Below are positions 1 to 6,071 of a stretch of 6,208 nucleotides of DNA, piece after piece; the first letter of the stretch is position 1; each line of letters starts with the position of its first letter. This DNA comes from Myxococcales bacterium (GTDB taxonomy: Bacteria; Myxococcota_A; UBA9160; SMWR01). Where the stretch lies: NCBI GenBank assembly GCA_022572485.1, contig JACZVU010000159.1, positions 1 to 6,208 of the forward strand, read 5' to 3'. A model generated the notes under the pieces. It ran no database searches and was not told where the DNA came from. It worked only from the letters and a program-made list of their open reading frames with translations. The position numbers and the translations under genes were made by a program.

Positions 1-1505
1 ATGATCTTTCCGCGGATCAGCAACAGCATCAACAGTGGAACCACCGTGATCGACAGGAACGCAGCCCCCGCCATCGCATACGTCTTGGTGAACGCGAGAG
101 GGCTGAAAAGGCGACCCTCTTGGGCTTGGAGGCTGAAGACCGGCACGAAGGAGACCGTGATGATCAGCAGCGAAAAGAACAGTGCGGGCCCGACTTCGAC
201 GGCTGCATCGATAATGATTCGCTCCCGGGGTTTCTTCCCAGCATCGCGCTCGAGATGCTTGTGGGCGTTCTCGACCATCACGATGGCGGCGTCCACCATC
301 GCACCAATCGCGATCGCGATCCCCCCCAGCGACATGATGTTGGCGTTGATCCCCTGGTGATACATCACGATCAGCGAGATCAAGACCCCGAGCGGCAACG
401 TCAGGATTGCCACGAGGGCGCTGCGGAAGTGACCGAGAAAGAGAACGCAGACCACAGCGACGACGATGCTCTCCTCGATCAACTTCTCTGTCAGGTTGTC
501 GACGGCCCGCTCGATCAGGCTCGATCGATCGTAGACGGTGACGATCTCGACACCCTCGGGCAGGCCGGCTTCGAGCTGTTTCAATTTGGCCTTGACGTTG
601 CGGATGACCTCCAGCGCGTTCTCGCCGAAGCGCATGATCACGATGCCGGCTGCCACCTCGCCCTCGCCGTTCAGCTCCACGAGGCCTCGGCGGAGTTCGG
701 GGCCCTTCTGGATGTGGGCGACATCGCGCAGCAGGATGGGCGTTCCCCTTCCATCTGTCCCGATCGCGATCAAGGCGAGGTCCTCGAGGCTCGCGATGTA
801 GCCGCGTCCACGGACCATGAATTCGGTCTCCGCCATTTCGATGAGCCTTCCACCGACATCGTTGTTGCTGCGCAAGATGGCTTGGCGCACCTTCATCAAC
901 GAGATGCCGTAGGAGGCAAGCGCGTTGGGGTCGACCTCTACTTGATACTGGCGCACGAAGCCGCCGATGCTGGCGACCTCTGCGACACCGGGAACGGTCT
1001 GCAGCTCGTAGCGGAGGTACCAGTCTTGGATCGAGCGAAGATCGGACAGATCGTTCTGTCCCGTCCGGTCGACCAGTGCGTATTCGTAAATCCACCCGAC
1101 TCCGGTGGCATCGGGCCCCAGCGTGGGGCTGACCCCTTGTGGAAGTCGGCCGGAGACGAAGTTCAGGTACTCGAGCACGCGGCTGCGCGCCCAGTAGATG
1201 TCGGTTCCGTCCTCGAAGATGATGTAGACGAAGGAAAAACCGAAAAACGAGTAGCCCCGAACGACGGTCGCAAAAGGTACGGACAGCATCGCCGTGGTGA
1301 GCGGGTAGGTGACCTGGTCCTCGACCACCTGGGGCGCCTGCCCGGGAAACTCGGTGAACACGATCACCTGCACGTCGGAGAGGTCGGGAATCGCGTCCAA
1401 CGGCGTGTTGATCAGGGCGAACACGCCCCAACCGAGAATGGTGACGGCCAGGAGCCCCGTCAGAAACGGGTTGTTGGCCGAGCCCTCGATGATGCGACGC
1501 AGCAC
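1..1505 (-). CDS. cusA: CusA-type Cu(I)/Ag(I) HME-RND efflux permease, N-terminal half (3' end outside the window)
   Basis: Inner-membrane proton-driven pump of a tripartite Cu(I)/Ag(I) exporter. I translated about 501 codons from a GTG start; E. coli CusA is about 1,047 residues, so roughly half is visible. Residues 13-32 form TM1, followed by the HME hallmark D37[11 protein letters not shown]48. The periplasmic porter region follows, then TM helices from about 335. The TM4 signature has [10 protein letters not shown] with Asp at 405, the same number as the proton-relay Asp of E. coli CusA. M391, M403 and M410 also match E. coli numbers, and M478 and M493 keep the 15-residue spacing of E. 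coli M486/M501. These features separate it from Zn/Co/Ni CzcA pumps, whose TM4 has a D-F-G...D-G type motif. GTG is supported by AAGGAG six bases upstream, and only three bases separate it from the cusB stop. The periplasmic three-Met site (E. coli M573/M623/M672) lies beyond the window. Confidence 0.97.
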   Translation of the reverse strand, partial: MLRRIIEGSANNPFLTGLLAVTILGWGVFALINTPLDAIPDLSDVQVIVFTEFPGQAPQVVEDQVTYPLTTAMLSVPFATVVRGYSFFGFSFVYIIFEDGTDIYWARSRVLEYLNFVSGRLPQGVSPTLGPDATGVGWIYEYALVDRTGQNDLSDLRSIQDWYLRYELQTVPGVAEVASIGGFVRQYQVEVDPNALASYGISLMKVRQAILRSNNDVGGRLIEMAETEFMVRGRGYIASLEDLALIAIGTDGRGTPILLRDVAHIQKGPELRRGLVELNGEGEVAAGIVIMRFGENALEVIRNVKAKLKQLEAGLPEGVEIVTVYDRSSLIERAVDNLTEKLIEESIVVAVVCVLFLGHFRSALVAILTLPLGVLISLIVMYHQGINANIMSLGGIAIAIGAMVDAAIVMVENAHKHLERDAGKKPRERIIIDAAVEVGPALFFSLLIITVSFVPVFSLQAQEGRLFSPLAFTKTYAMAGAAFLSITVVPLLMLLLIRGKI

Positions 1506-1508
1506 GGC

Positions 1509-3002
1509 TTACTCCTTCGGCTCGTTCGAATGCGGCCGCATGTCGTGAGCGTCATGCGGCCTCTCACCCGCCGACATCGCGTGCTCTTCAGCACCCGCGG
1601 CCTCAGCGGGCATGGCATGGCCTTCGTGACTCGCGCCTTCCATCTCGCCATTCGGCATCGAATGCTCCACCCCATCGGTCGAGTCCGTTGTAACGGCCGG
1701 ATCGGTTGTAGCGGCCGAATTTCCGTCACCGGCCAGAAGCTTCTGGACCACCTCTTGGAGCTTGCTCTCACTGTCGATCAAGAACTGGCCCGATGTCACC
1801 ACCCGCTCCGATTCACGAAGCCCGCTTCGAACTTCGAGCCAACCATCGCCCGTGTCGAGGCCTAGCGTGATATCTCGGGGCTGGAAACGGCCATTGCCAA
1901 GAGCGACGATGATCAGGTTCCGATGACCGGAACGAATCACGGCCTCCTCGGGAACCGAGAGTACACTTTTTAGGGTCTTCGCCTCGATACTCACGTTGGC
2001 GAACATGTCTGGCTTGAGTACTCCGCCGGGATTGTCGAGCTCCAGGCGAACGCGTGCGGTGCGGGTCTTGGGATCGAGATAGGGATAGATGTAGGTAACC
2101 ACCCCCTCGAGGGAGACGCCGGGCAGGTAGCTCAGTTCCACTACACCGCGCTGTCCCTCGGCGATCCACGCAAGCTCGTACTCGTAGACGTCGGCATACA
2201 CCCAGACCCGCGAGAGATCCGAGATGGTGTAGAGGTTGTCATTGGCTCCGACCTCCATGCCCTTCCGGACCATCAGGTGCGTGACGACTCCGCTGGCCGG
2301 TGCGTAGAGGGTAAGGGTCTTGCGGACGATTCCGCGATCCAGAAGCTGATCGATGTCTCTCTCAGGGATGTCCCAGAGCTCGAGGCGTCGGCGCGTGGCT
2401 TCGAACAGATCCTCCCCCCCCCGCTTCACGTCGGGAAACGGGCTCTCGCTGGTGGCGTCTCGGTAGCGAGCCGCAATCAGCAGCTCTTCCTGGGTCGAGA
2501 CCAGCTCGGGAGAGTAGAGTTCAAGCAGCGGCTGTCCGCGCGTGACGACCTCGCCTTCGTATTTGACGTAGAGCTTCTCGATCCAGCCCTGGACTTTGAT
2601 GTGGACGTGCTCGACCCGGCGCTCGTCGTAATCCACGCGCCCGACCGCACGCACCACGCGCGTGAGGTCACGCCGTTCGACGAGGGCCGTCCGCACGCCC
2701 ATGTTCTGGATCATTCCCGGATTGATTTTCACTACGCCTTTGGGCAATGCGTCGTCATCCGAAGCGCAGAAAGGCACCAAATCCATTCCCATCGGTGATT
2801 TGCCGGGCGCGTTCCGCACGTAGCTGGGATCCATCGGCGCTTTCCAGTAGGCGGGCTGCGCCCCTCCAGGGCAGGGACCCGAACCTGACTCGCGGATCAC
2901 GGGCCCCGCAGGTGCGGAGACAAACACCCCGTTCGCGAGCCAGCCGCCCGCGGCACCCGCAGCCACCATCAAGACAATCGAGATCGTTTTCTTCAGGTTC
3001 AT
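1509..3002 (-). CDS. cusB: CusB-type periplasmic adaptor (membrane fusion protein) with a His/Met-rich C-terminal tail
   Basis: Periplasmic adaptor linking CusA to the outer-membrane channel; in E. coli CusB also accepts Cu(I)/Ag(I) and activates the pump. 497 residues. Residues 1-28 are a hydrophobic signal/anchor. Residues 52-78 form the metal-acceptor segment, with PM at 57 and M-G-M at 71-73. The spacing of M57, M71 and M73 (14 and 2) nearly matches the E. coli triad (15 and 2). About 130-170 is the first half of the lipoyl-like domain, ending in Y-S-P-E-L-V-S-T-Q-E-E; a helical hairpin follows at about 170-225. The second lipoyl half and the start of the barrel are at 230-280 (A-P-A-S-G-V-V, then V-W-V-Y-A-D-V-Y-E), and the membrane-proximal domain is at 340-420. 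Residues 443-497 are an unusual tail with seven His and five Met, including four H-x-M units. ATG overlaps the tolC stop as ATGA, with AAGGA six bases upstream. Codons 194-197 contain nine consecutive G. The tail is longer and more metal-ligand-rich than in E. coli CusB. Confidence 0.96.
   Translation of the reverse strand: MNLKKTISIVLMVAAGAAGGWLANGVFVSAPAGPVIRESGSGPCPGGAQPAYWKAPMDPSYVRNAPGKSPMGMDLVPFCASDDDALPKGVVKINPGMIQNMGVRTALVERRDLTRVVRAVGRVDYDERRVEHVHIKVQGWIEKLYVKYEGEVVTRGQPLLELYSPELVSTQEELLIAARYRDATSESPFPDVKRGGEDLFEATRRRLELWDIPERDIDQLLDRGIVRKTLTLYAPASGVVTHLMVRKGMEVGANDNLYTISDLSRVWVYADVYEYELAWIAEGQRGVVELSYLPGVSLEGVVTYIYPYLDPKTRTARVRLELDNPGGVLKPDMFANVSIEAKTLKSVLSVPEEAVIRSGHRNLIIVALGNGRFQPRDITLGLDTGDGWLEVRSGLRESERVVTSGQFLIDSESKLQEVVQKLLAGDGNSAATTDPAVTTDSTDGVEHSMPNGEMEGASHEGHAMPAEAAGAEEHAMSAGERPHDAHDMRPHSNEPKE
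1512..1517 (-). promoter_or_regulatory. Ribosome binding site of cusA inside the end of cusB
   Basis: AAGGAG lies in the last two sense codons of cusB (Lys-Glu), with the cusB TAA directly after it and GTG six bases downstream of the motif. It decides the GTG start of cusA and implies that a ribosome terminating on cusB can reinitiate on cusA. Confidence 0.8.
2414..2422. repeat. Nine-base C/G homopolymer within cusB
   Basis: Nine consecutive C on the plus strand, read as G9 in cusB across codons Arg194-Gly-Gly-Glu197, in the hairpin region of the adaptor. Homopolymer G/C tracts of this length are prone to replication slippage and to sequencing indels. The frame is intact here, because cusB reads through to a normal C-terminus. 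Confidence 0.85.
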
Positions 3003-4450
3003 CGCAATTCCTTTCCGATGACACTCTCGAGCGCAGCAAAGGCCGCGCGCCGGTCGGCGACCGCACGAACCAGGCTGAGCTCTGCGTCTAAGAGACGCAC
3101 CTGGCTGTCGATCAGACTCAGAAAGTCGACCTTGTTCACCTGGTAACCCGATCGGCTCGATTCGAGAGATTGGCGGGTTTGCGGAACGAGGCCCGTCTCG
3201 AGCAGAACCACCTCAGCATCGGCCCGCTCGAGGGCAGCAAAGGTCGTGCGGACGGCACTGCGCAGGCGGGCGCGCCCATCGCGGTACGCGGCCTCGGCAC
3301 GGCGGACGAGCGCGCTCCGTTCGGCTGCTTTTTCGCGCCATTTCCCGCGGTTGACGGGGAGCCTCAGCGTCACCCCCGCGGACACGAAGTCATCTCCGGC
3401 CACCGGATCTCCGATAGCGCGCTGCCGGATCCGGTAGCCTACACCGAGGTCGAAGTCCGGATAGCCCTCGAATTCGGTCGCCCGATGGAGACGCTCCGCC
3501 TCTTCGACGCGCTCCGCGAGTGCGTGGAGCAGCGGACTCGTGTCCTCGAGGTGGCCGAGCAGCGGCGCGATCTCGGGAAGCGGTGATTCGTCGCGCAGGC
3601 CGGCCGTCCGCGGAAAAAGAGTTTGTGGCGGAAGGTTCAAGAGGGCCGCCAGCTGCGCTTCCGCCGCAGCAAGCGCTTCAATTCGCCGAAGTTGCTCATC
3701 GAGCAGCCGGGTAAGCGCGACCTGTGCACGCAGAACGTCTTGCTGGAGGCCGGAACCCACGCTGTACTTGGTTTCTGCGATTTCGGTCAGTTGACGGAGC
3801 AGCCCAATATTGGCGTCGGTAATTTCGAGTGCGCGCTGGGCAAACCCCAGCTCCGCCCACCGGCCTTCCACCGCGGCCGCCACCCGGCGCCGTCGGTCTT
3901 CGAGATCCTCTGTTGCAGCGGAAGCTCCAGCACGCGCCGCCCGCTCACGGTTTGAAAGCACTCCTGGAAACGGGAACTTCTGCTCGAGGCGCAACTGGTT
4001 GCCAGACATCGGAGTTGAGTTGAAAGCGAAGTCTCCGACGGGGATGTTGGTGGCCTCGTAGCTGAAGCGCGGATCCTCCAGGGAACCCGCCGGCAAGACC
4101 CGATGCGCGGCCGCCGCCGCGGCCGCCTCATCCACCGCAATCGAAGGGTTCGACTGCTGCGCACGCTCCAGGCACCAGTTCAGCGGCAGAGGGTCCGGCG
4201 GAAACACCGCCGCTTCATCTTTCGTAGAAAAGAGCAATCGGCGCGCGGTGTGCTCGTGTGGGCGATGGGCTTCGCCGGCCATGCTTTGCAATGCCACGTT
4301 CTCGTGCGGAGCTTCCACCCTCGGTGAAGATGGCAGCGCGTCTTTTTCTTCGTGCCCCTTTTGCGCATATCCTGACCGCGCCGGAAAGAGGGAAAGAATG
4401 ATTGTGGCAACAAACGCGACAGCTGCGCAGGAAATCGATTCTTTGATCAT
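2999..4450 (-). CDS. TolC-family outer-membrane efflux channel (CusC-type), predicted non-lipidated
   Basis: Outer-membrane duct of the efflux complex; trimers of this family form a beta-barrel plus a periplasmic alpha-tunnel that docks on adaptor and pump. 483 residues. Residues 1-29 are a signal peptide with likely cleavage after G-Y-A. There is no lipobox Cys at the cleavage site, unlike E. coli CusC. The mature N-terminus (31-70) is hydrophilic with five His. The two homologous OEP repeats follow. Repeat one spans about 90-275 and has Y229-S-V-G-S-G with Q-Q-D-V-L-R-A-Q. Repeat two spans about 300-480 and has S-G-Y-Q-V-N-K-V-D-F-L at 434-444. Both are the usual helix-entry motifs of the family. 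The start is fixed by an in-frame TGA two codons upstream of ATG. Its ribosome site is weak (GGTGA, three bases away). It overlaps cusB by four bases. I call it CusC-type from its operon position; TolC-family sequence alone does not define the substrate. Confidence 0.94.
   Translation of the reverse strand: MIKESISCAAVAFVATIILSLFPARSGYAQKGHEEKDALPSSPRVEAPHENVALQSMAGEAHRPHEHTARRLLFSTKDEAAVFPPDPLPLNWCLERAQQSNPSIAVDEAAAAAAAHRVLPAGSLEDPRFSYEATNIPVGDFAFNSTPMSGNQLRLEQKFPFPGVLSNRERAARAGASAATEDLEDRRRRVAAAVEGRWAELGFAQRALEITDANIGLLRQLTEIAETKYSVGSGLQQDVLRAQVALTRLLDEQLRRIEALAAAEAQLAALLNLPPQTLFPRTAGLRDESPLPEIAPLLGHLEDTSPLLHALAERVEEAERLHRATEFEGYPDFDLGVGYRIRQRAIGDPVAGDDFVSAGVTLRLPVNRGKWREKAAERSALVRRAEAAYRDGRARLRSAVRTTFAALERADAEVVLLETGLVPQTRQSLESSRSGYQVNKVDFLSLIDSQVRLLDAELSLVRAVADRRAAFAALESVIGKELR
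3009..3013 (-). promoter_or_regulatory. Ribosome binding site of cusB inside the end of tolC
   Basis: AAGGA, six bases before the cusB ATG and inside the last codons of the tolC-family gene. Together with the ATGA overlap it fixes the cusB start and points to coupled translation of channel and adaptor. Confidence 0.75.
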
Positions 4451-4522
4451 GGATCACCACAAGCCAAACAACGAGTTGAAAAGCTATCGGGAGACGAGCA
4501 CTAGACGCACGTCGTTCCGAAC

Positions 4523-4549
4523 AAAAACTCGAAACCCGCAATGCGCGGG
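4523..4549 (-). terminator. Possible weak terminator or attenuator between the small exported gene and the tolC-family gene
   Basis: In the 113-bp gap, a perfect 5-bp stem CCCGC/GCGGG (4545-4549 with 4535-4539, loop of five) is followed in the transcript direction by TTTCGAGTTTTTG. The stem is short and the T-tract is interrupted, so full termination is uncertain; partial read-through is more likely. An 11-bp palindrome, CGGGTCACCCG, lies just before it at 4551-4561. Nothing else recognisable is in the gap: I found no convincing separate promoter for the tolC-family gene. Confidence 0.3.
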
Positions 4550-4563
4550 CCGGGTGACCCGTA

Positions 4564-4965
4564 TCAGATTAAGAAGGAGTTTTTAACGAGGAGGAGGTTG
4601 CGAGGCGGTGGTAGCAATGCCAATTCGTATGGTTTGAAAGAAGTTACGTCGGTTCGAGGAAGCAGTCTGAGAAGCACGGTAGAAAAAGCTGCTGTGGGGG
4701 CATCCAGACCCACGCGCGGGGCAAATGCAGCAAGCGCCACGCTCTCGAAACGGCTGCAGTTCATGTCGCAATCTTCCCGGGTCTCGTCACCGCGGGACGG
4801 GGTGTTGCTCGTGGCGTGGCAGGGTGCCTTTTCAAGCGCACCCGCACCTTCCAGATGAGAAGGGGTCGGCTCGGTGCTTCGGGCAAAGCACAGCGCGGGG
4901 CAAAGGCCCGCGTGGAGTACGAAGACAACCGCAATCGCGGATATGAAATTCACACTCGATCTCAC
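4564..4965 (-). CDS. Small exported Cys/His protein, CopL-like in layout, first gene of the cus operon
   Basis: 133 residues, unrecognised at family level. An open frame extends 15 codons further to a TTG at 5008-5010. I prefer GTG at 4963-4965 because GAGGAA sits six bases upstream and the product then begins with a clean signal peptide: M-R-S-S, a hydrophobic core at 7-21, and likely cleavage after C-F-A at 28. The mature part has C49-H50 and a C66-D-M-N-C70 pair. A mostly apolar segment follows (75-100), then a Pro-rich stretch and an apolar C-terminal end. The plan of signal peptide, Cys-His, then a Cys pair resembles the CopL-type metal-binding regulatory proteins and other small Cys-rich proteins encoded next to copper-resistance operons. 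That is a resemblance in design, not a demonstrated homology. It starts about 40 bases below the proposed promoter and lies 113 bases above the tolC-family gene. The likely role is periplasmic metal sensing or buffering (inference). Confidence 0.65.
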   Translation of the reverse strand: MRSSVNFISAIAVVFVLHAGLCPALCFARSTEPTPSHLEGAGALEKAPCHATSNTPSRGDETREDCDMNCSRFESVALAAFAPRVGLDAPTAAFSTVLLRLLPRTDVTSFKPYELALLPPPRNLLLVKNSFLI

Positions 4966-4971
4966 TCGCGC

Positions 4972-4977
4972 TTCCTC
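4972..4977 (-). promoter_or_regulatory. Ribosome binding site that selects the GTG start of the small exported protein
   Basis: GAGGAA, six bases before GTG at 4963-4965. The longer reading frame from TTG (5008-5010) would put about 15 charged residues ahead of the signal peptide, so this site argues for the shorter form. Confidence 0.6.
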
Positions 4978-5012
4978 AGCTGCCCTCTCGTGCAGTAATC
5001 GGCCCAGCAACC

Positions 5013-5042
5013 CAAATACTTGACGCCCCTTTAGGACGTCAA
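5013..5042 (-). promoter_or_regulatory. Putative promoter of the cus operon
   Basis: On the minus strand TTGACG (5042-5037, five of six consensus -35 bases) is followed after 18 bases by TATTTG (5018-5013, three of six -10 bases). The predicted transcript start is near 5006, about 40 bases before the GTG of the small exported gene. The -35 box is part of the left arm of an inverted repeat (5020-5042), which suggests regulation at this site. The -10 is weak, which fits an activated promoter. The rest of the 154-bp gap (4966-5119) shows no gene and no clear terminator for the cupredoxin gene. Confidence 0.45.
5020..5042. repeat. 23-bp imperfect inverted repeat, candidate operator
   Basis: Arms TTGACGCCC (5020-5028) and GGACGTCAA (5034-5042) are complementary at eight of nine positions, around the 5-bp centre CTTTA. 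The repeat covers the proposed -35 and most of the spacer, where a metal-responsive regulator would act. TTGAC...GTCAA with inner CC...GG recalls MerR-family metal operators, but the dyad centre sits closer to the -35 than in the CueR/copA arrangement. The regulator class is therefore open. Confidence 0.55.
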
Positions 5043-5119
5043 CACGTTACGACGAATTCAAACCCTGGGCAAGACGCGCATCTCCAGCTTCAGCCGCCTC
5101 CATCCGGGACGGCGCACCA

Positions 5120-6028
5120 TCAGGGATCCGAATGCGCGGATCCATGGCCCGCCAGCACCACGAGTTCGCCGATCATCCCGCCTTCCGTGTGGCCCGGAAT
5201 CGCGCAGAGCAGCGGATAGGTTCCAGGCTCATCGAGCTGATAGGTCGCAGCTAGGGTCACGCCCGGCCGGGCGTGAAGGTGTACCCAGTCGCGCTCTCCG
5301 TCGGGCGTCTTCACGACGAGCGAATGGTCGGCGGCCCCGGTGTTCTCGAGTTCGATGCGGGTCGGTACCCCGGCTTGCACTTCGATGCGTTTCGGCTCGA
5401 AGTGAAGTCGGTCGAACGCCTGGATGCGAACGGTCGCTTGTGGTGTCGCATCCACGACGCCCGCTGGCCGCTCCATATGCGCGTGCGCTCCCTGAGCGTG
5501 CGCGGGCGCGGCTGAGTGGCCTTCGTGACCGTGCGCGCCTGCGCCCAGAACGCCGGCTGGATACTGGGCACGGATCAGCTCGAGCAGGCCGTCGAGCCTC
5601 GATAGTTCCTTCTGGGTGCGGGCCGCGTCGCCGCGGTCCGCTGCCGCGTGCAGCGCATCCGCAACACGCGTCACCTGCTTGGCCGCCCCTTCGACGCGCG
5701 CTCGCTTGCCCGCGTCAAGATCGCCCGACTGCTCGAGCAATGCGGCGATCAGCTCGGGAAGCGGCTCGGCCTTGGCGTGGACGTCGTCCAGCGCGCCGCT
5801 CTCGACGTCGCCCGCGATGGCGTCGCGCGTCGCCATCAGTGCCGTCCAGGCGCCGGCCAGACTCGCAGGCTGCGGCGGGGCGCCTCCGTGGCCTTCGTAC
5901 GCTCCGTGGTGTCCGCCTTCAGGGGCGCTGTCCGCCTTGTCTCCATCTCCGGAATCCGCGTTGGCCGCGGGCGGCAGCGCCAGCAGGATGGATGCCACGA
6001 GGGCACCGGCCAGAATCGTCTTCGACAT
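5120..6028 (-). CDS. Secreted two-domain cupredoxin protein with helical domain and His-rich linkers
   Basis: Periplasmic copper-binding protein, 302 residues. Residues 1-24 are a signal peptide, cleaved after A-N-A. Residues 30-50 are a hydrophilic stretch with H40, H41 and H47. About 55-157 is an Ala/Leu-rich, all-helical domain with no clear metal motif. Residues 166-185 are a linker with six His and one Met. About 195-292 is a cupredoxin fold with a complete type-1 copper site: H235 (in D-H-S), C275, H280 and M285, i.e. C-x4-H-x4-M, the ligand spacing I recall for auracyanin-like domains. A short His-containing tail follows. ATG at 6026-6028 is chosen over the longer frame because AAGGAG lies seven bases upstream and the signal peptide starts there; the upstream extension is Arg-rich and implausible. 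It lies 45 bases from the preceding gene and upstream of the cus operon. Likely job: periplasmic Cu binding or electron transfer tied to copper detoxification (inference). A specific named family cannot be assigned. Confidence 0.9.
   Translation of the reverse strand: MSKTILAGALVASILLALPPAANADSGDGDKADSAPEGGHHGAYEGHGGAPPQPASLAGAWTALMATRDAIAGDVESGALDDVHAKAEPLPELIAALLEQSGDLDAGKRARVEGAAKQVTRVADALHAAADRGDAARTQKELSRLDGLLELIRAQYPAGVLGAGAHGHEGHSAAPAHAQGAHAHMERPAGVVDATPQATVRIQAFDRLHFEPKRIEVQAGVPTRIELENTGAADHSLVVKTPDGERDWVHLHARPGVTLAATYQLDEPGTYPLLCAIPGHTEGGMIGELVVLAGHGSAHSDP
5124..5143. repeat. Perfect 7-bp inverted repeat at the 3' end of the cupredoxin gene
   Basis: GGATCCG (5124-5130) and CGGATCC (5137-5143) flank a 6-base loop, AATGCG, within the last codons before the TGA. 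It can form a transcript hairpin, but no T-tract follows, so it is not a standard intrinsic terminator. It could slow 3' decay, or it could be chance. Confidence 0.5.
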
Positions 6029-6035
6029 CTTGGTT

Positions 6036-6041
6036 CTCCTT
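6036..6041 (-). promoter_or_regulatory. Ribosome binding site of the cupredoxin gene
   Basis: AAGGAG, seven bases before ATG at 6026-6028. It decides this start over an in-frame ATG at 6137-6139, which would add 37 mostly Arg/Ser/Gln residues overlapping the preceding gene. Confidence 0.8.
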
Positions 6042-6071
6042 GCTTGGTTTAGATTTCTGCATCGACGTGAC

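Noticed and set aside
308..321. GCGATCGC-containing repeat reminiscent of the cyanobacterial HIP1 motif
   Set aside because: A single occurrence explained by Ile-Ala-Ile-Ala codons of the conserved CusA TM4 segment.
120..1865. A 581-codon open frame on the plus strand
   Set aside because: It lies antisense to cusA and cusB, which have clear motifs on the minus strand. The product is Asp/His/Arg-rich without a recognisable domain, typical of the complement frame of GC-rich genes.
4551..4600. Plus-strand sequence resembling part of a TPP riboswitch (ACCCGTATCAGATT)
   Set aside because: Only a short word matches, the rest of the conserved core is missing, and no plus-strand gene follows. It covers the 3' end of the small minus-strand gene.
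5008..5010. TTG start giving a 148-residue form of the small exported protein
   Set aside because: It adds a charged 15-residue leader before a good signal peptide. The GTG at 4963-4965 has a better-placed ribosome site, and the TTG would sit almost at the predicted transcript start.
5020..5042. The inverted repeat as an intrinsic terminator of the cupredoxin gene
   Set aside because: No T-tract follows on the minus strand, while a -35 box coincides with the arm. An operator fits better.
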